DNA of 64,000 bases, from positions 1 to 64,000 of the forward strand of contig NZ_WMIE01000011.1 in assembly GCF_009711225.1 (NCBI RefSeq), given 5' to 3'. How positions within the stretch are numbered: the first letter of the stretch is position 1; each line of letters starts with the position of its first letter. Below are positions 56,131-64,000 of this stretch, in pieces. The notes under the pieces were generated by a model. That model was not told the origin of the DNA and did not search any database. It saw nothing but the letters and a program-made list of their open reading frames with translations. The position numbers were made by a program, and so were the translations under genes. Source of the stretch: Paracoccus aestuariivivens (GTDB lineage: Bacteria; Pseudomonadota; Alphaproteobacteria; Rhodobacterales; Rhodobacteraceae).

Positions 56131-57486
56131 TCAGGGTGTGCTCTGCCCATGCTGGACTGGCAATCTGATACGAAACGTCGCCCCGAACGAACCATCCACA
56201 ATAGCCACATCGCCGCCATGTGCCTGCGCGATATCGCGCACCATTTTCAGGCCAAGGCCCGCCCCAGCACCATGCGGATTTCGACGATAGAACGGCTCGA
56301 AGACATGGCTCCGGTCTTCTAAGGGTATGCCAGGTCCCTCATCCTGAACTTCGATGATGCCCGAGGGGTACAGCCGAACCGCGATGGTGCCACGTCCATC
56401 ACCATGCTGCACGGCATTCTGAAGCACATTGATGATCATTCTGTCTAAACTCTCGCGGTCACCTGTTATCCGCACAGGTTGCTCGGGCTTGTCGAGCGAA
56501 AGATCATAGCCGCGAGCCACGGCATAGGGTGCCAAGTCGGCGACCACCCCCGACAGGATCTCGCCCAGATCCAATCTGTCATGCGTCAGACTGCCTTGGC
56601 GGAACCGCTCGATCTCCAGCAGTTGGTGTGCCATGGCGGACAAGCGGCGGATGATCTGGCGAAGGTTGTCTCGATCAGGGCCATCCGGTAGCGCGTCGAT
56701 GCGAAGCTGGGCTATGGCGATCGGCGTGCGCAATTCATGCGCTGCGTTCATGAAGAACTGCTCAGTCGCTTCAATGCCTGCATCCAAGCGGCTCAGAGCT
56801 TCATTCATACCTTCGATAATGGGGACGATTTCATCTGGCAGATCGTTGGACGGTAACTGGCGTCCACGGCTGTCATAGTCGATTTGTGCGACTTGCCGAG
56901 ACACGTCTAGTATGCTCGCCAAGCTACGCCGTACGAAGGCTGGCACGATGGCGAGCGTCAGCAGAATGAGTACTGTTACTGGTACGACGATTACCATCAG
57001 GGCCAACAGAAGCGTGGCTTTGAAATCGCTGATGAACGCGCCGCCTCCAACCAGCAGGACGAGTTCACCTGCCGGACCAGAACGGCGCTCAAATTTGGCG
57101 GTAAGACTTGGATCGTCCTTTGCACTACGCATATCCATGGCTTTAAGGCGCGGGGCGTCGTCTATCATGTTCAGCGCAAATGCAGGCGGTGCACCTGACA
57201 TCGCTCGCGCTCCATCCTCGGCCTCTACGATGAACCAGAAGGCTGGCGATGCCTCGCGTATCGCTTGCAAAGATTCGGTTGGGCGCACCACCAATGCGCC
57301 ATCGTCATTTCGGACAATTGAAGCCGCCACCGCTCGTCCCGCCTCGCCGGAAACGATCACCCCGGAAAATGAAGCGTGGAACACAAGTCCGAGCATGATT
57401 ACGGAAAGCACCACAAAGGCGACGATCTGGAAAAGTATCAGCCCCCGCGTGATCCGCCATCTCAGGGTCTGGGCGCGCCCGCTCAT
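56131..57486 (-). CDS. Sensor histidine kinase (QseC/PmrB type)
   Basis: A 451-residue kinase: helices at about 17-39 and 157-182, periplasmic sensor between, a HAMP-like linker, phosphoacceptor His250 in MNAAHELRTPIAI, N-box Asn357 in IINVLQNAVQHG and G-box DEGPGIPL. It pairs with the response regulator just upstream (4-bp overlap). Signal unknown. Confidence 0.9.
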   Translation of the reverse strand: MSGRAQTLRWRITRGLILFQIVAFVVLSVIMLGLVFHASFSGVIVSGEAGRAVAASIVRNDDGALVVRPTESLQAIREASPAFWFIVEAEDGARAMSGAPPAFALNMIDDAPRLKAMDMRSAKDDPSLTAKFERRSGPAGELVLLVGGGAFISDFKATLLLALMVIVVPVTVLILLTLAIVPAFVRRSLASILDVSRQVAQIDYDSRGRQLPSNDLPDEIVPIIEGMNEALSRLDAGIEATEQFFMNAAHELRTPIAIAQLRIDALPDGPDRDNLRQIIRRLSAMAHQLLEIERFRQGSLTHDRLDLGEILSGVVADLAPYAVARGYDLSLDKPEQPVRITGDRESLDRMIINVLQNAVQHGDGRGTIAVRLYPSGIIEVQDEGPGIPLEDRSHVFEPFYRRNPHGAGAGLGLKMVRDIAQAHGGDVAIVDGSFGATFRIRLPVQHGQSTP

Positions 57487-58160
57487 TCCTCCACCTCTCG
57501 AATGAAATAGCCTACGCCCCGAACATTGTGGATTTCAGCTCCAGCCCCGGCATCAGCCAATTTGCGTCGTAGCCGAGACACGTTGGCTTCGAGAGAGTTG
57601 GACTGGATTTCGTCGTCAAAGCCATAAACGGCATCTTCAAGCGCCGCTTTGACAACCGTGCGACCCGGACGACGCAACAGCGTTTCGAGTATGAGAAGTT
57701 CGCGACGGGTGAGGTCGATTTTTTGGCCGCTGACCCGTACTTCCCGTGCGGAGGTATCATAGGCCAGAGCACCAATGCACATCGTATCCACTACTATCTC
57801 GGGAGAACGGCGCAAAACGGCATGGATGCGGGCCAGCAACTCATCCACCTCGAAGGGCTTGGGAAGATAATCATCTGCGCCGATGTTCAGACCGTCGATA
57901 CGCTGATGCGTCTTACCCAAGGCGGAGATGATGATTGCTGGAACCTGGCGCGGCGAGGCGCGCAGCATGGGCACGAGGCTAAGCCCGTCGCCATCGGGCA
58001 TCTGCCGGTCGATCAGCACGACATCATGGACACCGTTAGCCAAAGCTTCACGGGCGAGTTCGAGCGTTTCCGCAGTGTCGACATTGATATTGTGACGTCG
58101 CAGGGCCGCACGCAATGCCTCGGCCATTTCCGGTTCATCTTCGACCAAAAGCAATCGCAT
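57483..58160 (-). CDS. OmpR/PhoB-family response regulator
   Basis: 225 residues from ATG 58160 (GGAGAAACAG upstream). Receiver with acidic VEDEPE, Asp51 in VVLIDRQMPDGDG, Lys in YLPKPFEV; winged-helix output with DLTRRELLILETLLRRPGRTV and RRKLADAGAGAEIHNVRGVGYFI. Divergent from the hydrolase genes that start at 58330, which it may control. Confidence 0.9.
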   Translation of the reverse strand: MRLLLVEDEPEMAEALRAALRRHNINVDTAETLELAREALANGVHDVVLIDRQMPDGDGLSLVPMLRASPRQVPAIIISALGKTHQRIDGLNIGADDYLPKPFEVDELLARIHAVLRRSPEIVVDTMCIGALAYDTSAREVRVSGQKIDLTRRELLILETLLRRPGRTVVKAALEDAVYGFDDEIQSNSLEANVSRLRRKLADAGAGAEIHNVRGVGYFIREVEE

Positions 58161-58329
58161 CTGTTTCTCCGTCCGCTGCCCGGTGGTTCTGGCGCCCAAT
58201 ACTTACCGGAGCGTTACACGGCATGTGAGGGACATGAAAATGCGTGCCGATCTGGGGCCACGTAAGGTTGGCGTAACCATCGCTCCATATCGCACGGCAG
58301 AGTCCAGATCTTGGGAAGGATGGAATACA

Positions 58330-59307
58330 TTGCCGATACTAGACCGACGCGCTTTCCTCATCAGCGCCATGCTTCTTTCTCTGTCACCTTCACTCTCCCT
58401 CGCAGAGGACGCCGCGGACGGGCTGCATTACACAACCTACCAATACGCCAGCAAAGGTGGTCAGGACCTGTACCTTGACCTGATCGTGGATCCATCGATC
58501 GAGACGGAAGGCCCGCGTCCGGTAATCCTTTACTCCTTCGGTGGCGGCTGGGAGCAGGGCGACCGTGGTAGCCGCGACAGCGTCGAAATGTGGAAGCCCT
58601 TCCTGTCCGAAGGCTATGCGATTGTGGCCATCGACTATCGGTTGGGCATCCGTGACGCCAAAGCATCCGGCGAGATGACAAAAGAGAACGGTACCGAGAT
58701 GTACCTGCGCGCCATCGAATGGAGTGTAGAAGATCTGTTCGATGCAACAAGCTTTGTGGTCGATCACGCAGCAGAATGGAATGTGAACGCCGAGCAGATC
58801 GTCACCATTGGCGGCAGTTCGGGGGCCACCAACTCGCTGGTCGCAGAGTACAATTCTGCTAACTCAACGCCCCTGGCACAGGCGCATCTTCCCGCCAATT
58901 TCCGTTATGCCGGGGTCATCTCGATGGCCGGTGCTTTCTGGCTGCCAAAAGGCACACCGCTGGAATTCGCTGCGCGCCCCGCGCCAATCATGTTCTTTCA
59001 CGGCGCAAAAGACTGGCTGGTGACCTATGACGAAGTGCAGGCAGATTTTGCAGGCTATGGTCCGGCCTATTACTTCCGCAAATACGCCGGGCCGGCCTAT
59101 CCAAAATGGTTCGTCGATTATCCGCAGGGCGATCATGTGCTGGCCGCCCTGCCGCTGATGACGCGACAGTCCGAAATACTGGCCTTTCTGGAACGTCTGG
59201 TGATCAATCGCGAGGAACTGTCGATCCACACCGTGGAAGAGGCGACCGTCCCCAATTCGTTTGAAGGGCTAATGAAAATGCAAGAGTCCGAGGCGCGGAA
59301 CCAATGA
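58330..59307 (+). CDS. Secreted alpha/beta hydrolase (esterase-like)
   Basis: 325 residues if translated from TTG 58330, which gives a good signal peptide (LDRRAFLISAMLLSLSPSLSLA). ATG 58234 or 58240, behind GAGGG, would add about 30 residues. Oxyanion region YSFGGGWEQGDRG, nucleophile elbow GGSSGAT, Asp in HGAKDWLVTY and His in GDHVLAAL. First of four tandem hydrolase-like genes. Substrate unknown. Confidence 0.75.
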   Translation: MPILDRRAFLISAMLLSLSPSLSLAEDAADGLHYTTYQYASKGGQDLYLDLIVDPSIETEGPRPVILYSFGGGWEQGDRGSRDSVEMWKPFLSEGYAIVAIDYRLGIRDAKASGEMTKENGTEMYLRAIEWSVEDLFDATSFVVDHAAEWNVNAEQIVTIGGSSGATNSLVAEYNSANSTPLAQAHLPANFRYAGVISMAGAFWLPKGTPLEFAARPAPIMFFHGAKDWLVTYDEVQADFAGYGPAYYFRKYAGPAYPKWFVDYPQGDHVLAALPLMTRQSEILAFLERLVINREELSIHTVEEATVPNSFEGLMKMQESEARNQ

Positions 59308-59321
59308 CAGGCGCAGGAAAC

Positions 59322-60224
59322 ATGTTGAAACGGATCAAACTTGCCGCGCTTGGCCTGATGCTTACCAGTTTTGCCGCCTGCGGCTGGACACCCGCTCCAG
59401 AATACGCCGCCAAAGGTCCGGTCGAGGTGGCATTCATGGCCCGTGGCCCATGGCAGGTGAGCCGCTCGAACAGCGGCGAAGCCTGCACCAGTAAAGGCCA
59501 TAGCTGCGATATCTGGGCGCCTACCGGCCCTGCAACGGACAACGCCCCTGGCCTGCGCGGCGGTCGACACCCGGTGGTCGCATGGGCGAACGGTTCGGGT
59601 CAAAAGCCCGAAGTCTACGCGCAATTTTTGGACCATCTGGCATCTTGGGGCTTTGTCGTCATCGCCCCACGTGACGAGATGACGGGCAACGGGCAGACGG
59701 TAGCTGATGCCGCGCGATATATCATCCTGCAGGGCGAAACTCGCTCCAGCCCGTTCTACGGCCGCATCGACCGCGAGCGTATGGCGGCGGTCGGTCATTC
59801 GCAAGGCGGCGCCTCGGTCGCGGCGCTGCACGCCCGCAACGCACCGCTGTTTCGCACCTATATGACCTATCACATCTCGCCCGACTTCTTCGCCCGCTGG
59901 TGCTGCGCAGTCGATCAGGCCAGCTATGCGGATCTGTCGCCGCGCGGCTCGATCTTTCACTGGGCAAGCCAGGTAGATAGCGGCAATCCAGATTGGTATG
60001 AGGTTGTCGGCGGCCACGCACCCAAGGCCTTTGCTCTGCTGCGCCATGCCGGGCACGAGGCAATCGGCCCGCGCCCGCGCCCCTATCTGGGTTACTCGAC
60101 CGCATGGCTGATGTGGCAGTTGAACGGCGACCGTCGAGCAGCGGCGGCATTTGCTCCACAGGGCGAATTTTTCAACGACAACATCAGTTGGGCCGACAGC
60201 CGCGCCGCCCGCACCGGCCTGTGA
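59322..60224 (+). CDS. Lipoprotein alpha/beta hydrolase
   Basis: 300 residues from ATG 59322 (CAGGAAAC upstream). The lipobox LTSFAAC anchors it in the envelope. Fold elements: HPVVAWANGSGQKPEVYAQ, FVVIAPRDEMTGNG, nucleophile elbow GHSQGGASV and a late His in LRHAGHEAIG. It resembles chlorophyllase or PET-hydrolase-like enzymes. Overlapping the previous gene end, it is likely cotranscribed. Confidence 0.78.
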   Translation: MLKRIKLAALGLMLTSFAACGWTPAPEYAAKGPVEVAFMARGPWQVSRSNSGEACTSKGHSCDIWAPTGPATDNAPGLRGGRHPVVAWANGSGQKPEVYAQFLDHLASWGFVVIAPRDEMTGNGQTVADAARYIILQGETRSSPFYGRIDRERMAAVGHSQGGASVAALHARNAPLFRTYMTYHISPDFFARWCCAVDQASYADLSPRGSIFHWASQVDSGNPDWYEVVGGHAPKAFALLRHAGHEAIGPRPRPYLGYSTAWLMWQLNGDRRAAAAFAPQGEFFNDNISWADSRAARTGL

Positions 60225-60241
60225 GACAGAAAGGGCATAGG

Positions 60242-61105
60242 ATGAAAAAGCCAGTTCTTGCCATTGCCGCCTGCCTTTTGGCGATGGCCACCGCCGCAGC
60301 CGCCGCGCCGCAGATAGCGGATGCTATCCCGCTTTATGGCGCGGAGAACCCGGGCAGCCCGAATGATGAGATGCTGACCGGATCGGGGCGTGATGTACGC
60401 AATGTCACCTATCCGACGCTAACGCCGGTTTTGCCCGCATCCGGAACCGCAAATGGTGCGGCGGTGATCGTGGCACCGGGCGGCGCTTTCATGTTTCTGT
60501 CAATGGACGGCGAGGGCTGGGACGTTGCTCGCGCCCTTGCCGATCAGGGGATTACGGCCTTTGTGCTGAAATACCGGCTGAACCCAACTCCGGCAGATCC
60601 CGATGAATACTCACGCGATCTGCTTACCCTGTTGTTTGGCGCAGCAGGCACAGATCCCGCCCCGGAGGTTCAAACCGCCCATGCAACCAAGGACGTCACC
60701 GCAGCCCTTGATCTGCTGCGGGGCCGCGCCGATGATTGGGACCTAGACCAGGATCGGCTGGGGATCATCGGCTTCTCCGCCGGTGCGATTGCTGCGCGGG
60801 ATGCGGTGCTGAGCGGCGCCAACGCCGCGTTTCTCGGCAACGTCTATGGCCCGATGGAGGCGGTCAATGTCCCGGTCGAAGCGCCCCCACTGTTTGTTGC
60901 GCTAGCCATGGATGACCCCCTGTTCAGCCGCGGCGACTTTGGGCTGGCAACTGCATGGCGCGACGCCGGACGCCCTGTTGAAATGCATGTCTATCAAAGC
61001 GGCGGCCACGGCTTCGGGACTGGCAAACCGGGCGAAACCAACGCCCTGATGATGTCGCAATTCCTCGCCTGGCTGAACATGCAGGGCTTTTTGTCCGGCG
61101 AATAA
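60242..61105 (+). CDS. Secreted alpha/beta hydrolase (xylan-esterase-like)
   Basis: 287 residues with signal MKKPVLAIAACLLAMATAAAAA. VIVAPGGAFMFLSMDGEGWDVARAL is the oxyanion hole region, GFSAGA the nucleophile elbow, MDDPLF the acid and GGHGFG the His. It resembles BD-FAE/acetyl-xylan-esterase-type hydrolases. AAAGGGCATAGG precedes ATG 60242, 17 bp after the previous gene. Confidence 0.8.
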   Translation: MKKPVLAIAACLLAMATAAAAAPQIADAIPLYGAENPGSPNDEMLTGSGRDVRNVTYPTLTPVLPASGTANGAAVIVAPGGAFMFLSMDGEGWDVARALADQGITAFVLKYRLNPTPADPDEYSRDLLTLLFGAAGTDPAPEVQTAHATKDVTAALDLLRGRADDWDLDQDRLGIIGFSAGAIAARDAVLSGANAAFLGNVYGPMEAVNVPVEAPPLFVALAMDDPLFSRGDFGLATAWRDAGRPVEMHVYQSGGHGFGTGKPGETNALMMSQFLAWLNMQGFLSGE

Positions 61106-61140
61106 TCCGCCGTGGCAGCCAAAACAAAAAGGGAAAATCC

Positions 61141-61735
61141 GTGACAGTCAGAAACCCGCTGAGCATTGTTACGCGTTTGCTTGGCCGCACCGCAAAAATC
61201 ATTACTTTCACCGCAATTGGCATTGCAGCATTGGTCGCTCTGTCCGCGTTTCTGTGGATCAGGTCGGTGCAGGAGAGCTTTCCCGAGCTGACCGGCGTGC
61301 CACAGATCGGCACATGGTATGGCCTCTACCCCGAGGGTGCCCGCTCGGCCTTGGATGAGCCGTATCACGGCATCTTCAAACGTGGTTCATCCAACAACGT
61401 GATGGTGCTGTTCAACGGCGGCGGTGTCAGCGTGAATGCAGAAATGGCCTCTGGCCCCGATCGTACATTCAACACGGATACCGGCGGTGATGTCATGGCC
61501 AAGATTGGTCTTGGCGGCGACAACAAGGACAGCCCCTTTGCTGACTGGACGGTCATCAACCTCCCCTACACGACCGGAGATTTCCATATCGGCACGGGGG
61601 ATTTCACCTTTCTTAACGCTCAAGGCGAAAGAGAAACGATCCACCATAATGGGTTTCTGAATTTCGATTTGGTGATGGCAGAAATCATGCCGCACCTTAA
61701 TACCCCTGACCACCTGCTGATCTCGGCCCATTGCC
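61141..61735 (+). pseudogene. Pectinacetylesterase-like protein, truncated
   Basis: GTG 61141 opens a protein with a helix (FTAIGIAALVALSAFLWI) and the family segments NVMVLFNGGGVSVNAEMA, VINLPYTTGDFHIGTGDF and AEIMPHLNTPDHLLIS. It breaks at about 61730, just before the expected G-x-S-x-G nucleophile loop, where repeat DNA begins and runs to a stop at 61816-61818. Without the nucleophile it should be inactive. Confidence 0.7.
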
Positions 61736-61850
61736 GCCGGTCAAACCCAACTCATGCCTCAGGGCAGCATTCGTCGAAGCGGTCGCTCAAACACCTCGCA
61801 GCGAAACGTTCGACTTGATGTCGGCGATGCGGGACGGAACGAACGTTCGC
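61729..61850 (+). repeat. Decayed dispersed repeat, copy F
   Basis: CATTGCCGCCGGTCA (61729-61743), GGGCAGCATTCGTCGAAGCG, GTCGCTCAAACACCTCGCAG and the core GCAGCGAAACGTTCGA (61798-61813). It begins exactly where the pectinacetylesterase homology ends, giving the clearest left boundary of the family. The rest up to 61986 has no gene I can support. Confidence 0.6.
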
Positions 61851-61986
61851 GGCGCTCCGAAACCCGAAGCAATTGCTGCGCCGCCGCGAGATCGCGGTTG
61901 TGATGATCGGGATGAGGCCATGACAATCGTCATGCGTCCGGCACCGAGCCCGGAGATTGCGATCATCCGACGGGCCGGGGCTGACC

Positions 61987-63366
61987 CTAACCGTCGCTCG
62001 TCACCTTTCGCAGCACTTCAAACACCAGCGCGTCGGACATTTGGCTGACGTTGAAGCGCATCCAGTCGATGGCACTTCCTGATAGGCTGAACACATTGCC
62101 CGGCGCGAGCACGACATCGCATTCGAGCGCCCGGCGTGCGGCCTCTGCTGCATCAAGGCGCCCTGGCAACTGGCACCAAAGGTAAAATCCGCCGCGGGGC
62201 ATCAGCTTTGTGCGGATGCCCAGGGCTTCCAGCCGTGCCGCGACGGTGGTTCGCGCAGTTGCAAGGCGACGGCGCAGGGTCTCAATATTTCGCCGATAGG
62301 CGCTGTCTGTGATCGCGGCGTGGACAATTCCGGTGACCAAGGCGTCTGGACCGCCAAAATTGGTCGCGATCTGAAGATCCGTCAGAGCTTCGATCCAATC
62401 AGGGCGCGCCGCGATGTATCCGCAGCGCATCGCGGGCGAGAGGATCTTGGAGAAACTGCCGATCCGGATCACGCGTGCAAGGCCGTCGAGCGTGGCGAGA
62501 CGGGCCGAAAGCTCTGGCTCGAACCCGGCGAAAATATCGTCCTCGACGATAACTACATCATGCGCTGTGGCGGCGCTCAGGATCCGGTGCGCGACCTGTG
62601 CCGTCATCGTCGCGCCACTGGGATTATGGAGGGCGGAGTTCGTCAGATAGAGCTGCGGCGCTGACTCGATCAGGATTTTCGCGAAGGCATCCGGATCTGG
62701 ACCGGTCGCCATGTAGGGGACGCTGACGACTTTGACCTGATGCGCGCGTAGGACGGCGTGGAAATTGAAATAGCAGGGATCATCGACCAGAACCGTGTCT
62801 CCGGGGCGCAGCAGGAAACGACATATCAGGTCTATGGATTGGCTGCCCGATGGGGTGAGCAGGATCTGATCGGGGCTGGCATTCAGCCCCTCGGACTGGA
62901 ACTGCCGTGACAGATGGCTGCGCAAGGCCGACAAACCGCGGGCGCTGCCATAGTCGCTGAGAAGAGCGGTATCAGACTTCGCAGCTGCACGGATCGCCTT
63001 GCGCAGGCCTTCCTGCGCCAGCCAGTCTGGTGGCAGCCAGCCGCAGCCTGGCCGGATCGCCGAGGGCGCCGCATCGAGAGACTGTCGCGAAACCCAAAGC
63101 GGGTCGACCGCCCTATCAAGACGCGGCCCCACCTCGGCCAGCGCGAAGGGCTGGGTGCTGGAACTGACATAGAAACCCGACCCGGGGCGGGATCTGATCG
63201 CGCCATCGGCGGCGAGCCGATCATAGGCCTCGACCACAGTGGAGGGGGAGACCGAGAGGCTGGCTGCCATACTGCGGATCGACGGAACTCTATCTCCGGG
63301 CACCAGAATGCGCGCGGCGATCCTGGACCGGATCGTTTCCATAACCGCGGTGGTGCGGTTTGTCAT
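61987..63366 (-). CDS. MocR/PdxR-type GntR regulator with aminotransferase domain
   Basis: 459 residues from ATG 63366 (GAGGGACGAGG upstream). N-terminal GntR HTH (RVPSIRSMAASLSVSPSTVVEAYDRLAADGAI), linker, then a class I aminotransferase-like PLP domain with NPSGATMT, IVEDDIFAGF and the Schiff-base Lys in RIGSFSKILSPAMRCGY. It is divergent from an EamA gene, a common arrangement in which it controls the exporter in response to an amino acid or PLP. Confidence 0.9.
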   Translation of the reverse strand: MTNRTTAVMETIRSRIAARILVPGDRVPSIRSMAASLSVSPSTVVEAYDRLAADGAIRSRPGSGFYVSSSTQPFALAEVGPRLDRAVDPLWVSRQSLDAAPSAIRPGCGWLPPDWLAQEGLRKAIRAAAKSDTALLSDYGSARGLSALRSHLSRQFQSEGLNASPDQILLTPSGSQSIDLICRFLLRPGDTVLVDDPCYFNFHAVLRAHQVKVVSVPYMATGPDPDAFAKILIESAPQLYLTNSALHNPSGATMTAQVAHRILSAATAHDVVIVEDDIFAGFEPELSARLATLDGLARVIRIGSFSKILSPAMRCGYIAARPDWIEALTDLQIATNFGGPDALVTGIVHAAITDSAYRRNIETLRRRLATARTTVAARLEALGIRTKLMPRGGFYLWCQLPGRLDAAEAARRALECDVVLAPGNVFSLSGSAIDWMRFNVSQMSDALVFEVLRKVTSDG

Positions 63367-63488
63367 GGCCTCGTCCCTCATCTGTATGGGCATTACGACC
63401 AATACGGTTTATCGAAATCATATGGGTCTGTATCTGTCCGTAAATTGCCCGACTTGCTACGAGCGTCCAATGCAAAAGGACGGTTGGT
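63367..63488. promoter_or_regulatory. MocR/EamA divergent promoter region
   Basis: 122 bp between the two starts. An AT-richer centre (ACCAATACGGTTTATCG, 63397-63413) is a likely regulator site; no exact repeat pair is clear. Confidence 0.3.
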
Positions 63489-64000
63489 ATGCAGAAAAAC
63501 TTGGCAGGATGGGGCAGCGGTTTGACCGGCGTGGTGATCTTCAGCGGCTCGCTTCCCGCGACTCGGATCGCGATCGGAGGCTTCTCCCCGATGTTCCTGA
63601 CCTCGGCCCGCGCCGTGATCGCGGCGCTGGTCGGTAGCCTGCTTCTCTTCGCCCTACGCGAGACCCGGCCAGAGCGGCGGGATCTGCCAGCGCTCGCCTT
63701 GGTTGCGGCGGGTGTGGTCGTGGGTTTTCCACTGCTGACCGCGCTTGCGCTTCAGCACATCTCGGCGGCTCGCTCTGTCATGTTCATCGGCCTTCTGCCG
63801 CTCTTCACCGCGCTTTTCGGCGTGTTGCGCGGCGGGGAACGGCCACGCACCGCGTTCTGGCTGTTCTCAGGGTGCGGAAGTCTGGCGATCGTGGCCTATG
63901 CGCTTGCGCAGGGCGGTGCTGGATCGCTGGTCGGCGATCTGATGATGCTTGCGGCCGTCGCGCTATGTGGTTTGGGCTATGCTGAGGGAGCGACGCTCTC
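63489..64000 (+). CDS. EamA-family transporter, partial at window end
   Basis: ATG 63489 has AAAGGA eight bases upstream. The 170 visible codons read MQKNLAGWGSGLTGVVIFSG, then LPATRIAIGGFSPMFLTSAR, LPALALVAAGVVVGFPLLTA and MFIGLLPLFTALFGVLRGGE, the first EamA repeat of a drug/metabolite exporter. It runs off the right edge. Likely regulated by the divergent MocR protein. Confidence 0.85.
   Translation, partial: MQKNLAGWGSGLTGVVIFSGSLPATRIAIGGFSPMFLTSARAVIAALVGSLLLFALRETRPERRDLPALALVAAGVVVGFPLLTALALQHISAARSVMFIGLLPLFTALFGVLRGGERPRTAFWLFSGCGSLAIVAYALAQGGAGSLVGDLMMLAAVALCGLGYAEGATL

Overview
This 64 kb window most likely comes from a Rhodobacterales alphaproteobacterium close to Paracoccus. 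The reasons are GC-rich coding sequence, an ectABCD gene set followed by the ectoine-linked aspartate kinase, TRAP and Ugp-type importers, a divergent MocR/EamA pair, and many insertion-sequence scars. Decayed fragments of a VirD4/TraG coupling protein, a methionine aminopeptidase, DUF1254 proteins and IS256/IS5 transposases point to a plastic region such as a plasmid, chromid or genomic island. I see no rRNA, tRNA or CRISPR array.

Layout. 0-7.5 kb is a scar zone: a Fic AMP-transferase, a small secreted protein, an IS110 element with a structured leader, one broken and one intact DUF1254 gene, a VirD4 remnant, and a GSU2403-type nucleotidyltransferase with an inverted repeat across its promoter. 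7.6-16.5 kb is a carboxylate operon: acs, a DUF4212 small subunit, a VC_2705-type Na+ symporter, a cNMP/CBS/DUF294 protein, a membrane protein, a CheY-like regulator and a membrane-bound sensor-like protein ending in a DEDDh exonuclease. The symporter and DUF294 genes each carry a frameshift, and acs has lost its usual N-terminus. 16.5-26.2 kb holds an EamA exporter, the MarR-type regulator ectR and a nine-gene run ectABCD-ask-ehuBCDA for making, hydroxylating and re-importing ectoines.

26.2-38.6 kb has a DUF1254 remnant, an AraC regulator, an internally deleted IS5-type element, a seven-gene minus-strand operon (XapX, alpha/beta hydrolase, isochorismatase-like hydrolase, GNAT, DoxX, amidohydrolase, MFS), and four consecutive AraC-type regulators. 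38.6-47.6 kb has a Met-aminopeptidase remnant, a complete IS5-family element with TTAG duplications, a ugp-like glycerophosphodiester import operon with its RpiR regulator, and an IS256 fragment. 47.6-54.9 kb is a PAS-LuxR regulator divergent from a thiolase / acyl-CoA ligase / TRAP / SDR operon, with a palindrome between them. 55-61.8 kb has an IS5 remnant, a glycine-zipper lipoprotein, an OmpR-type two-component system and four tandem alpha/beta-hydrolase-like genes, the last truncated. 62-64 kb is a MocR regulator divergent from an EamA gene that leaves the window.

How it fits together. The main theme is import and osmotic or carbon metabolism: acetate activation, ectoine synthesis and salvage, glycerophosphodiesters, and an organic acid fed into CoA-thioester chemistry. 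Each block has its own local regulator. A degenerate dispersed repeat, found in at least five intergenic places and once cutting a gene, is the most striking structure that genes do not explain. All functions are read from sequence motifs by eye; no alignment or search was run.
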